Of a stretch of 47,327 bases of DNA, positions 1-8,860 are shown piece after piece. A program made the translations under genes and the position numbers. Position 1 is the stretch's first letter, and every line of letters starts with the position of its first letter. Source of the DNA: Candidatus Bathyarchaeota archaeon A05DMB-4 (lineage in GTDB: Archaea; Thermoproteota; Bathyarchaeia; Bathyarchaeales; SOJC01); the NCBI GenBank assembly GCA_019685575.1, contig JABFQO010000014.1, positions 1-47,327 of the forward strand, in the 5' to 3' direction. Under the pieces are notes generated by a model. It did no database searches, was not told where the DNA came from, and was given only the letters and a program-made list of their open reading frames with translations.

Positions 1-68
1 ATTAAAGTTTAAGTTGAGCAACACGTATTCCTTCACTTCCACCGACTCGCCAAGACAATGTGAAAACA

Positions 69-1232
69 ATGAGTGCCGATGAAATAATCAAGCAAATCCT
101 TTCGGCAAGACCAGATTTTTCGCGAGAAGAAATCATGCAGAAAATACGTGAGAAAAACACGGTAGTTGGAGGGTTCCTAACTGAAGAAACAGCGGCACGA
201 TTGGTGGCTTCGGAATTAGGTGTGGAAATTGCGCAGAAACGTTTTGTTTTCAAGGAAATCCCAATCGGCGAGTTAGTGTCAGGCTTGAATGACGTCACGG
301 TTACTGGTAGAGTTTTAATTGCATACCCTGCACAAACATATAGCCGCAAGGACGAAACTGAAGGGCAACTCGCACGGTTGCTCATCGTAGACAAGACCGG
401 CGCACTGCGAATTTTACTTTGGAACGACAAGGCTGAACTTGCCAAAAATGGAAAAATTAAACAAGGACAAATACTCCGCGTTCTTCACGGATACGTTCGC
501 GAAGCAAGAGACGGCGACCTAGAACTCCATGTGGGGCACCGCGGAGAAATACAAATCAATCCTTCAGACGTTAAAGAAAAAGACTATCCCGAAACGTCAA
601 CTTTTGCCACAAAAATTGGAAAAATAACTGCGAAGCAAAAAAAGGCAAACGTGGCGGGGGTTGTTCGTACGATTTCTCCAGTTACGGTTTTTCAGAGACG
701 AAACGGTACAGAGGGCAAAGTACAACGAGTAACGTTAGACGATGCGACTGGACAAATAACCGTGGTTTTCTGGAACGAGGAAATTGACACGTTGAACGAT
801 GTGCAAGTGGGGGAGCGCTTGGAGATTATAAATGCAAAAGTAAAGGAACGAATTGACGGAAGACTGGAATTGCACGTAGAAAACAGGACTTATGTTGAAA
901 AAATACCACTCATAGAGGAAAAAATCACCAAAATAGCAGATTTAACCGAAGAAGGCGGGCCAGTTACGATCGAAGGCGTTGTCAAAACAAAACCTATGAA
1001 AAGAGAAGTATCCACCTCGGGAGGGGAAAAAGTTGCTGTTGCCTCTTTTGAATTGGAAGACGAGAGCGGTGCGATATTTGTATCTGCGTGGCGAAAACAC
1101 GCCGAAACCGCAGAACGATTAAGCGTTGGCGAAAGAGTTAGGATAAAGGACGCTTTTGTTCGTAAAGGGTTTGGGGAGAACTTGGAAGTTACCACCCGAG
1201 CATCTTCAAAGATAGAAACTTTTTCGCAATAG
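69..1232 (+). CDS. RPA-type single-stranded DNA-binding protein (OB-fold replication factor A)
   Basis: Archaeal replication protein A homologue that would coat single-stranded DNA in replication, repair and recombination. The 387-residue product starts with a helical segment of about 60 residues, followed by three OB-fold repeats at roughly residues 65-165, 190-285 and 290-385. Each has the strand pattern with a [V/I]xGxV entry and a 'GxLxLLxW' or 'GxIxVxxW' core (for example GALRILLWND and GQITVVFWNEE). No zinc finger is seen. The ATG at 69 is preferred over the in-frame GTG at 60; neither has a clear Shine-Dalgarno. Upstream sequence is cut by the window edge, so the promoter may be incomplete. 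Confident for family; the exact start is uncertain. Confidence 0.88.
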   Translation: MSADEIIKQILSARPDFSREEIMQKIREKNTVVGGFLTEETAARLVASELGVEIAQKRFVFKEIPIGELVSGLNDVTVTGRVLIAYPAQTYSRKDETEGQLARLLIVDKTGALRILLWNDKAELAKNGKIKQGQILRVLHGYVREARDGDLELHVGHRGEIQINPSDVKEKDYPETSTFATKIGKITAKQKKANVAGVVRTISPVTVFQRRNGTEGKVQRVTLDDATGQITVVFWNEEIDTLNDVQVGERLEIINAKVKERIDGRLELHVENRTYVEKIPLIEEKITKIADLTEEGGPVTIEGVVKTKPMKREVSTSGGEKVAVASFELEDESGAIFVSAWRKHAETAERLSVGERVRIKDAFVRKGFGENLEVTTRASSKIETFSQ

Positions 1233-1287
1233 TCTTTTATGCCACAAACTATCCACTATACTGCTCCCAAAAGCTGGTGAATGATCA

Positions 1288-2589
1288 ATGCAGAAAATTC
1301 AGTTTCAGCTTCCGGTTGACGAGTTTCCAACAAAATGGTACAACATAATTCCCGACCTTCCAGAACCTTTACCTCCGCCTAAGGAACCCGAAGACGGGCA
1401 CTCACGCATGGAGTACTTGGCGAAAACCATGGTGGGCGAATGCCTAAAACAAGAAATGTCTACTGACCGCTGGGTGCCGATTCCAGAGGAAATCCGAGAA
1501 CGCTACATTCAGGCAGGTAGACCGCGACCGTTGTATAGGGCTGTTAGGCTGGAGAAAAAGTTGGGCTTGAAAAAAGTTAGACTCTACTACAAACGCGAAG
1601 ACCTATCGCCCACGGGCTCGCACAAAGTCAACACCGCACTCGCACAAGCTTACTACGCCGCGAAAGAGGGAAACACTACACTTGTAACCGAAACAGGCGC
1701 GGGGCAATGGGGTAGCGCGCTTTCGTACGCCGCAAAACTGTTCGATTTGGATTGCGTGGTTTTTTGGGTAAAATCTGTTTATGATTGGAAAACAGACCGT
1801 CGCACTTTAATGAACCTGTTCGGTGCCAAAGTTTACGCTTCTCCCAGTAAAGAAACTAAGACAGGAAAAGAAATTTTGGCAAAAGACCCGAACAGCCCGG
1901 GCAGTTTAGGCATCGCGGTTTCAGAAGGATTAGAATACGCTGACACGCATGATGGATGCGTTTATTGCTTGGGGTCGGTGCTTAATCATGTGCTAATGCA
2001 TCAGTCGATTATTGGTTTAGAAGCCATCAAACAATTCGAAATTGCAGAGGATTCGCCTGATTTAATCGTCGGCTGTCTCGGCGGCGGCAGCAACTTTGGC
2101 GGTATAGCATTGCCATTTGTTGGTGAAGTCTTAAACAAAAAGCGAGAATGCGAGTTTCTTGCTTCGCAGTCTGAAGCCGCGCCGAACCTTGCAAAAGGCG
2201 AGTACAAGTACGATTTCGGCGATGTGGGCGAACACACGCCACTGTTGAAGATGTACACGTTGGGGCACAAGAAGGACATGGTTCCCATAAAGGCCGACGG
2301 ACTTAGGTATCATGCAGCGGCGCCTTTGATTAGCCTGTTGCGTCACCACAATATTGTCAAAGCCGTAACCTACCCAGCCGATGAGAAGGCGATTTTTCAA
2401 GCAGCAACCATGTTCCTACAAAGCGAAGGCTGGCTAATAGCGCCTGAATCAAGCTACGCCGTTAGAGCCGGGATAGATGAAGCGTTGAAAGCAGAGAAGG
2501 CTGGTAAAGAACGTGTCATTTGTATGAATATAAGTGGCCACGGCTTCCTGGATTTGACGGCTTACAAGGAGAAGATGGGTCTGCCCTAA
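1288..2589 (+). CDS. trpB: tryptophan synthase beta chain, TrpB2 type
   Basis: PLP-dependent enzyme that joins indole and serine to tryptophan in the cytoplasm. At 433 residues it is longer than classical TrpB and has the extra N-terminal segment of the TrpB2 subgroup. The PLP lysine lies in GSHKVNTAL, followed by TETGAGQWG, and the phosphate-binding glycine loop is CLGGGSNFGG. No trpA or other trp gene is adjacent. This fits TrpB2, which often stands alone and may work as a serine deaminase or on free indole. A T-rich tract follows about 40 nt after the stop. Family call is very strong; the in vivo partner is unknown. Confidence 0.93.
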   Translation: MQKIQFQLPVDEFPTKWYNIIPDLPEPLPPPKEPEDGHSRMEYLAKTMVGECLKQEMSTDRWVPIPEEIRERYIQAGRPRPLYRAVRLEKKLGLKKVRLYYKREDLSPTGSHKVNTALAQAYYAAKEGNTTLVTETGAGQWGSALSYAAKLFDLDCVVFWVKSVYDWKTDRRTLMNLFGAKVYASPSKETKTGKEILAKDPNSPGSLGIAVSEGLEYADTHDGCVYCLGSVLNHVLMHQSIIGLEAIKQFEIAEDSPDLIVGCLGGGSNFGGIALPFVGEVLNKKRECEFLASQSEAAPNLAKGEYKYDFGDVGEHTPLLKMYTLGHKKDMVPIKADGLRYHAAAPLISLLRHHNIVKAVTYPADEKAIFQAATMFLQSEGWLIAPESSYAVRAGIDEALKAEKAGKERVICMNISGHGFLDLTAYKEKMGLP

Positions 2590-2627
2590 CCGTTAAACAG
2601 CATGCGTTTGACATAAAAAAACTTTAC

Positions 2628-2640
2628 CGCGTTTTTTTCT
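2628..2640 (+). terminator. possible poly-T terminator after trpB
   Basis: A run of seven T then C-T follows a short GC patch about 40 nt after the trpB stop. Archaeal polymerases terminate at T tracts, and the next gene is on the opposite strand. No strong hairpin is visible. Confidence 0.35.
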
Positions 2641-2667
2641 CTAATTTACTGTGAGCCTTGTGCATTC

Positions 2668-4137
2668 TTAGGGCGGAGTATCAGTGGACGTTTCTTGAGG
2701 CGGCAGTTTGTTTTCTTCTGTTTCCTGTGGTGGTTGAAGCGGCGCTTCTTGAGGCGGTGTTTCTTTTGTCTCTTGGGGTGTTTGTTCTGTTGGTTGTTGT
2801 TCTGGTGGTGCTTGTTGCTGTGATTGAGAATCCTGTGGTGCCGATGTTTCTTCTTGAGAGGCTTTGTTTTCTTCTAATGGTGGCTGTTCTTCTTTGGGCT
2901 GTTGGGTTTTGGTTTCGGCAGGAGGGGTTTCTTGTTCAGTTGAGGAAGTTGTCTGCTGTGAGTCTTCTGAGGGATGAGTCTCTTCGAGTGGTGGCGAGGT
3001 AGGCGGTTGACTTTCTTCAACTGTAGGGGATGTGGGCGGTAAATTGCCTCTTTTGTTAATAAGCCAGAAGACAATGACTAAGATTAGCATCATCAGCCCT
3101 AAAACGCCAGCGACTAATCCGTAAAATGGGACGACCAAAAGCGACACGACTGAACTGTCGGCGCCCGCGTAGTCCCTATTTCCAGACCAACTGGCTTCTA
3201 AATAGAAAATCCCGCCTCCTTGCGGTCTCCATTCATAAATGTACGCGCCGTTATTGTTGACGCTTACTATGGCTAATTTACTCCACACGCCGCCGAGTGA
3301 ACTCACGTAGATGGTAACGTTGCTTGCTGTCGATGGAGACACCATTCCGCTGATCGTGATTACGCTGTTTTCGATGGCAAAGAATGAGGAAACGGAGATT
3401 GTGATTTGGGAAGGATTTAACGGTGTGAACGAGGCTAAAACTTTACTCGGCGCTGTTTGCTCATAATTCACGATGGCGATTACGTTAGGGTTTACAGACC
3501 TCAGTTCTGTGGGGCATTCTCCGACACGCCAACCATACGGAAAATTGTCCCCAGTAGTTTCTGCGATGTAGTAAGTTTTGCCATTATAAACGACATAATA
3601 CACGCTGCCTCCTCTGGCATAAGTAGGTCTGTGAGGAAGGCTAACACCTACGTTCAAATGTTGCTTAGTCGGATACTCGAGCAAAACAACATCCAACCCT
3701 CCCGCCTTCAGAATAGACGCCACCAGCAAAGAAAACCCGCCGCAGTCGCCTTTGTTTAAAACCAGAGTTTCAACTGGATAAACTTCTGGATAAACTTCGT
3801 ATGGAATCTGATGTGTTACGCCTAAAACAGCGTCAGTAAAAATTTCAGCGTCAGAATAAACTTGCCATAAAGCATCAGCTATTGGTTTTACGGCGTCTGG
3901 AGTTACAAGTTTACCAAAGTCGCTCGAAGTGTAAATGTCGTGATTTTTGCCTTGATAGTAATTGTATAAAGACGAAGTTATGGACACAGTTAAGCTGTAC
4001 GTGACCGAACCGTTTGGACGATCGAGAAGCCTAAACGTACGTTCATAATTTTGTGCGTTCACGACATTAAAAAGTGGTGAAACAACGCAAAGGAGCAATA
4101 ACGCCAAGATGACAGTGCTTCGCTTCAAATCCATCAC
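2668..4137 (-). CDS. membrane-anchored transglutaminase-like protein with proline/glutamine/glutamate-rich tail
   Basis: The 489-residue protein has a signal peptide (residues 1-28, hydrophobic core ILALLLLCVV). A transglutaminase-like fold follows with a plausible triad: Cys132 in GDCGGFS, His160 in KQHLNVG and Asp197 (or Glu193) in ETTGDNFP. Next come an Ig-like beta domain (about 245-330) and one transmembrane helix (about 335-361). The last 125 residues are low-complexity and rich in Pro, Gln, Glu and Thr. With a cleaved signal peptide the tail should be cytosolic and the catalytic part outside. Substrate is unknown; protein crosslinking or peptide cleavage at the cell surface is possible. 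The fold call is motif-based; intactness of the catalytic site is inferred. Confidence 0.7.
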   Translation of the reverse strand: MMDLKRSTVILALLLLCVVSPLFNVVNAQNYERTFRLLDRPNGSVTYSLTVSITSSLYNYYQGKNHDIYTSSDFGKLVTPDAVKPIADALWQVYSDAEIFTDAVLGVTHQIPYEVYPEVYPVETLVLNKGDCGGFSLLVASILKAGGLDVVLLEYPTKQHLNVGVSLPHRPTYARGGSVYYVVYNGKTYYIAETTGDNFPYGWRVGECPTELRSVNPNVIAIVNYEQTAPSKVLASFTPLNPSQITISVSSFFAIENSVITISGMVSPSTASNVTIYVSSLGGVWSKLAIVSVNNNGAYIYEWRPQGGGIFYLEASWSGNRDYAGADSSVVSLLVVPFYGLVAGVLGLMMLILVIVFWLINKRGNLPPTSPTVEESQPPTSPPLEETHPSEDSQQTTSSTEQETPPAETKTQQPKEEQPPLEENKASQEETSAPQDSQSQQQAPPEQQPTEQTPQETKETPPQEAPLQPPQETEENKLPPQETSTDTPP

Positions 4138-4204
4138 TATCTTTCATCATTACAGATGGTTTGGAGACAACTATGCTTTATGAAAATAAAATTCATATGC
4201 ATAA

Positions 4205-5047
4205 TCAAGACCGCTGAAATTTTCTCGAAACCTCCTCTAAACTGGTCCCAACTAACTCAATCTTCTCCTGTCTTATCTCGCCCAACCCTTTCTCGTAGGC
4301 TCGTTTAATGTGGTATATTTCAGTAGGCTCGATGCCCATGATACGGCAAGCAGTTGCATCAACGGCGACAACGTCTTTTCCAGCAACTATCAAATCCATC
4401 TTCACGGGAGTCCCCGAGACCGGACCTGGCCCTTCTAGGGCATAGAATCCATCGATCACGGTTAAACGGGGTTTTATGACGCTGTTTATGTCGACGATGA
4501 CTTTGCTTATGTTGCGTAGATGATATTTGAACTTGAATTTTGTGGGCAGTAAGCCGAACAAGTTTTTCATACCCAAAGTTACGCCGGTTTCGCTGTGTGT
4601 TTTGAGTTTCGCCGCGTTTACTATTGCGGATTCTACGACGATTTTTGGCACGGTAATTCTATGCAAAACTTCTGGGTTCGGAACTGTTAATTGGATTTTT
4701 TCTTTTTCTTTCCTTAAGTTGATGAATTCGACCTTGTTGTTCTTGCATACCTCAAGCATGCCTGTGGCTTTGCATGCCTTGTCCGCGTTTGTCGTGGACG
4801 CGTCTGATTCTACTACAAAAACTTGGTCAGTGAACTCCTTCATCTTACGTATCAGCGCCTCAACCACAAGCGGATCAGTCGTGGCTCCGGTTTCGTAAGT
4901 TTTGGTCGAGATAAAATTGACCTTAATTAACACGCGAGGCTTTTCTTGGAGAACATCCTTCAAACCGCCGATCAAATCTAGCGCCTTGTAAACTGTCTCG
5001 TGCTCTCTCTGTCCCTTGACAATGGACACTCGGTTCATTTTACTCAC
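4205..5047 (-). CDS. DUF362 domain protein
   Basis: Member of the DUF362 family. It shows the family features RVLIKVNF near the N-terminus, KLKTHSETGVTLGMKNLFG in the middle, and the closing stretch VVAVDATACRIMGI. The family has no firmly settled reaction; many members carry ferredoxin domains, but this one has no Cys-rich cluster motif. The GTG at 5047 is chosen because AGGTG lies 5 nt upstream. An in-frame ATG nine bases downstream (5038) is the alternative, and a longer start at 5080 has no support. It lies downstream of the ABC transporter ATPase, on the same strand with a gap of about 90 nt, so co-transcription is possible. Function is not assigned. Confidence 0.8.
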   Translation of the reverse strand: MSKMNRVSIVKGQREHETVYKALDLIGGLKDVLQEKPRVLIKVNFISTKTYETGATTDPLVVEALIRKMKEFTDQVFVVESDASTTNADKACKATGMLEVCKNNKVEFINLRKEKEKIQLTVPNPEVLHRITVPKIVVESAIVNAAKLKTHSETGVTLGMKNLFGLLPTKFKFKYHLRNISKVIVDINSVIKPRLTVIDGFYALEGPGPVSGTPVKMDLIVAGKDVVAVDATACRIMGIEPTEIYHIKRAYEKGLGEIRQEKIELVGTSLEEVSRKFQRS

Positions 5048-5140
5048 TATTTCACCTAAAGATCTAAAAAAAGAAAGCACGCGTGTCGTATTAATTCGTT
5101 ACTTTTTCAGTAAGATTCCGCGAAAACAGAGTTTCACGCG

Positions 5141-6253
5141 TTATTCTGACTTTAATTCTTCCATTAGCCCCAGCAACGGATACGGGAATATATGGCTCTT
5201 TTCCGGCTGAAAAGTTAATGTTACCTTTTCATTGACGGGTAACGGTTGTTCCGCTAAACTTGGCCTTGTTACGATAACCGTCTCTTCAGTTTTCAAGTAA
5301 ACCTCATAACGTGTCGTGGTACCTTCGAAGCTTACTCGTTTAATCGTGCCCGTGATGCCGTTTGCTGTTTTTTTCCAGCCTTTCTGCATGGTGAAGGCTT
5401 CAGGACGAATGACAAGCACAACTCTTTCGTCTTTTTTCCTAGCTTTGGCATTGCAAGCGTCCACAGTGACGCCCCCACGAAGCCTTACGGTCGTAAAATC
5501 CTGTTGTACATCTACGATGTGCCCCTCGAGAAAGTTTGATTCGCCAATAAAGTTAGCCACAAACAGATGCTGCGGGTTCATGTACAAGTCATACGGAGTG
5601 CCCACTTGAAGAATCCTTCCTTTCCGCATAACTGCAATTCTGTCAGAAATTGCCATGGCTTCGGCTTGGTCGTGGGTGACATGGATTGCCGTGAGCCCAA
5701 GGTCTTTTACGAGGCGTCTGATGTCGTATCTCAGCTCGTTCCGAATCTTTGCATCCAACGCGCCGAGAGGCTCGTCCAATAATAAGAGCTTAGCGCCAGC
5801 TGCTAGAGCTCTCGCGACGGCGACTCTTTGCATCATGCCTCCGCTGAGTTCGTTTGGGAACGCTTCGGAGCGTCCGTAGAGTTTTACCATTTCGAGCGTT
5901 TCTCGACCCAGTGCTGATGCTTTCTTTTCTTCCCATGCCTTAATGTGTGGGCCGTATGTTACGTTCTCCCAGACGTTCATGTGGGGAAACAGTGCATAGG
6001 TTTGGAAAACAAACCCGATTTCTCTCTCTTCGGGGGGCATATTGTTTACGAGAACGTTGTCTATGTAGATGGCGCCCTTGTCCATTGGGATTAAGCCTGC
6101 AATAAGCCTCAACAACGTGGTCTTTCCGCAACCACTCGGGCCTATCAGGGAGAAGTATTCTTTGTCATAGATTTCTAAGCTTACGTTGTCTACAGCGACG
6201 ATTTTACCGTCTCCGAACGTTTTGGAAACATTGACTACCTTAACGTTTGGCAT
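5141..6253 (-). CDS. ABC importer ATP-binding subunit with TOBE domain
   Basis: ATPase of the sulfate/molybdate/iron/polyamine-type importer group. It has Walker A GPSGCGKTTLL, Q-loop region FQTYALFPH, signature LSGGMMQRVAVARA, Walker B LLLLDEPLGALDA and switch HVTHDQAEAMA. A C-terminal TOBE region from about residue 235 would sense or regulate substrate. The ATG at 6253 is preferred because GGGAGGCGA precedes it; a GTG lies one codon upstream. It follows the fused permease gene closely, so the two form one transcription unit. No substrate-binding protein is encoded in the window, so the substrate cannot be named. Confidence 0.92.
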   Translation of the reverse strand: MPNVKVVNVSKTFGDGKIVAVDNVSLEIYDKEYFSLIGPSGCGKTTLLRLIAGLIPMDKGAIYIDNVLVNNMPPEEREIGFVFQTYALFPHMNVWENVTYGPHIKAWEEKKASALGRETLEMVKLYGRSEAFPNELSGGMMQRVAVARALAAGAKLLLLDEPLGALDAKIRNELRYDIRRLVKDLGLTAIHVTHDQAEAMAISDRIAVMRKGRILQVGTPYDLYMNPQHLFVANFIGESNFLEGHIVDVQQDFTTVRLRGGVTVDACNAKARKKDERVVLVIRPEAFTMQKGWKKTANGITGTIKRVSFEGTTTRYEVYLKTEETVIVTRPSLAEQPLPVNEKVTLTFQPEKSHIFPYPLLGLMEELKSE

Positions 6254-6304
6254 CACCGTCGCCTCCCATCTGGTTTAGAGCAACATTTAGTGACATTACA
6301 CATC

Positions 6305-8011
6305 TTAATACCTTCCCTTCCCCCTCATCATCAACCTAAGGACAAGCAGAATCAAGATTGAAAACAAAATCAGAAAACCACATCCGAGACCCACAGCCGA
6401 AGACACGCCTACAGCAGTAGTCGTGCCAGAAGGTAGCAACGGTCGAATCCACTGAACAAGCAAAACTGGAACCGTAAGTAAGCTTGAAGTTGGGCTTATC
6501 ACTGCAACAGTCGCACCCGTCTCGCTAATGCTACGTGTAAACATGATAATCGCACCCGCAAAAAACGAGTACTTCACCATCGGCAAAATTATTGTCCTAA
6601 AAACGCCGAACGGTCTAGCGCCCAATATTCGCGCAGCGTTTTCAACTTCTGGGTCAACCCGCATAATGGCTGCAGCGAGAGACTTTACAAAATAGGGATA
6701 AGTAATCGAAATGTGCGCCATAATTATTAGCAAAAGCTCTGGAACAAACGGAAAATTTGCCCAAAAAAGACGCAGAGACACGCCCAACGCAACTGAAGGA
6801 ACAATTATTGGAATGTTCACTAAAGCATCCAAAACAGATGACAACTGCTTTCCCATTCTGTTCCGCGCAATCAAAATCGCCATCGGCAACCCGGCGACAA
6901 CGTTTACTATTGTGGCGGCAAAGCCGACAAAATAAGATACCAAAAGGCTCTGCCAATACGCGCCCCAATTATACTTCCCCGTCTGATCAACGCTGCCACT
7001 TAAAGCGTTACCTAAAGTGCCGTCTTGAATGGCGGGAAGCGCAGTAACAGCGACAAAAAGTGCGGGGAGCAGTATCAAAAAGAACAAAGTAAACAACGTT
7101 GCACCATCTCGCAAACGAACTACCTTTTTCCCACTTGCTTTCTTCTCAAAAGATCGGGAAATATGCTTGATAGGGATTTTCAGGCGCGTGCCAAAGAGTT
7201 GAATTACCCCGAAGATAATCACGGCGATCAGCAATAGCAACAGGCTTGCGAAGACAAGCGGGCCCTGCCCATAAATCGCTTGATTTTCTGGTGTGTTCAT
7301 GTTAGAAATAAAGACTACTCCTGTCTCAAAGGTTCCAGCCACAACGATTGTCGCACCTGTTTCAGAGAGAGACCTTGCGAAAGCCAGCACAAAGGAACCA
7401 ACCAGACTTGGTTTAAGAATGGGAAAAGTCACGGTTCGGTCGGCAGTGACTGGATGTGCTCCTAAGGTTCGTGCAGCTTCCTCGTAAACGTATTTGTAAT
7501 CCAACAACGCGCCAACCATGACCCTCACAACAACGGGAAAAGAAAACACAAAATGCAACAGTATAATGAGAAGCCAGCCCGGCGACAACAAACTGCCTCC
7601 AAACAAACCCGCCACTCCTAAAGGGCTATCCCAGAAAAGCAGCAACGAATAACCCAACGCGACCGTTGGGATGATAAAGGGCAAGTCGCAAAGCGTGTCA
7701 AGAACGTTCAGCCACCGCGACTTGCCACGAGCGATAAACCATGCAGTGGGCACTCCGGCGATGAGGTCGATTACGGAAACAAACGCTGCTATAGCAAACG
7801 ATGCGCCCACGGCGTTCATGGCCCTCGATAATAGATCGGGGTTTTCGAAAACCGTTGAAAGAAGATTCCATTTCAAGGCGATTCCTAAAACGGTGGGAAT
7901 TAGAATTATTGCGACGAAGAAGAAAATAGTTGCTAGGTACAAGCCAGACCGTAGGATAGAATTCGAGGAGATTTTGTCGAGAGATTTCATTATTTTGGCT
8001 TGCTTACCCAT
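6305..8011 (-). CDS. ABC importer permease, two fused membrane domains
   Basis: The 568-residue permease contains two binding-protein-dependent transport domains in tandem, as in iron or thiamine importers of the FbpB/ThiP type. Each half ends with an EAA-type loop for ATPase contact: YEEAARTLGAHPVTADRT in the first half and VENAARILGARPFGVFRT in the second. About 12 transmembrane helices are evident, and each half has an SETGAT motif. One polypeptide therefore supplies the whole channel, paired with the ATPase immediately downstream. The missing binding protein is odd for an importer; it may be encoded elsewhere. Fe(III), thiamine, sulfate and tungstate are all possible substrates. Confidence 0.88.
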   Translation of the reverse strand: MGKQAKIMKSLDKISSNSILRSGLYLATIFFFVAIILIPTVLGIALKWNLLSTVFENPDLLSRAMNAVGASFAIAAFVSVIDLIAGVPTAWFIARGKSRWLNVLDTLCDLPFIIPTVALGYSLLLFWDSPLGVAGLFGGSLLSPGWLLIILLHFVFSFPVVVRVMVGALLDYKYVYEEAARTLGAHPVTADRTVTFPILKPSLVGSFVLAFARSLSETGATIVVAGTFETGVVFISNMNTPENQAIYGQGPLVFASLLLLLIAVIIFGVIQLFGTRLKIPIKHISRSFEKKASGKKVVRLRDGATLFTLFFLILLPALFVAVTALPAIQDGTLGNALSGSVDQTGKYNWGAYWQSLLVSYFVGFAATIVNVVAGLPMAILIARNRMGKQLSSVLDALVNIPIIVPSVALGVSLRLFWANFPFVPELLLIIMAHISITYPYFVKSLAAAIMRVDPEVENAARILGARPFGVFRTIILPMVKYSFFAGAIIMFTRSISETGATVAVISPTSSLLTVPVLLVQWIRPLLPSGTTTAVGVSSAVGLGCGFLILFSILILLVLRLMMRGKGRY

Positions 8012-8092
8012 AGTTTTCCACTGTTAACATCGTTTCTGAAATTATCACTAACTCTTGCCAGTCTACGAACGCTTGTGTTCATAAACGCCATT

Positions 8093-8755
8093 TCATTCGT
8101 ATTCCCGCGCAACCGCAAGAATTCTCACGTAATCGCCTGTGTCATCACAAGAGTCTGCAACGTGTTCCAATTCCTCCAGCATATCCCTAAGGAAAAGAAA
8201 CGAAGCAGCGTCGATTTCCCGCACATGCCCAAGAAACATGCTTTTTGTTGCCAAATATTCCTCATCCACCATACCTTCGATTTTGTCAATCTCCATCGCG
8301 AGTTTCAAGGCTTGCGTTGGGTTAGTCCCTAAGGCGTCTATGGCTTTCCGCAAGGTAGTTGCACAGTTTACTAGGTGAGATGATATGGTGGCAAGTTTTT
8401 CCCAGAACACTTTGGGGATGTTCGAGTCTAACAGTAAATCAGCGTTTCTCGCGGCGTCTTTAACGTGATCTGCCATTTCGTCCAGCCGTTTCACCAGGTG
8501 CATGATGTCCTCCCTATCCTTTGACGCCATACTACCTCGGGTCAGTTCTTCGAAGATAGTTCTCCGCAACTCGTCGATCTCGTGTTCCATTAACGAAAGG
8601 TGAGCAATGTGTTCCTTTGCGGTTTTCTTGTTTCCTTCCAGTCCTGCTTGAATGGTTTTCTGCAAGTCCATTACGGTGTCGATAGCGAGCGTCATCTGCC
8701 TGTCGGCGAGTTCCAGTACCTTTGACTTCCGTCTCATTGCAAACCATCTTTCCAT
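8093..8755 (-). CDS. PhoU-like protein (DUF47 family)
   Basis: All-helical protein of about 220 residues resembling the PhoU/DUF47 family, which usually accompanies Pit-type phosphate or sulfate permeases or acts in phosphate signalling. Visible features are long amphipathic helices with repeated E/D-xx-D/E patterns, such as LMEHEIDELRRTIFEEL and VKRLDEMADHVKDAA, which match the metal-binding helical hairpins of the family. The start at 8755 is chosen because GAGGTG lies 7 nt upstream; a longer start at 8773 lacks such a site. It lies 81 nt upstream of the ABC permease on the same strand, so it may be regulatory for that transporter. No Pit permease is nearby. Confidence 0.78.
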   Translation of the reverse strand: MERWFAMRRKSKVLELADRQMTLAIDTVMDLQKTIQAGLEGNKKTAKEHIAHLSLMEHEIDELRRTIFEELTRGSMASKDREDIMHLVKRLDEMADHVKDAARNADLLLDSNIPKVFWEKLATISSHLVNCATTLRKAIDALGTNPTQALKLAMEIDKIEGMVDEEYLATKSMFLGHVREIDAASFLFLRDMLEELEHVADSCDDTGDYVRILAVAREYE

Positions 8756-8860
8756 TCTTCTACACCTCGTCAAACTTTACATTCATATTCCCTTGTATCT
8801 TTTAAGCTTAATTAGTTAAACGAGCTTTTCATTATGTTAACTCTTAGGAAGCTTGAAACT

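Noticed and set aside
2658-3002. Open frame on the plus strand with hydrophobic residues
   Set aside because: It is antisense to the Pro/Gln/Glu-rich tail of the transglutaminase-like gene; hydrophobicity is a reverse-complement effect of that codon bias.
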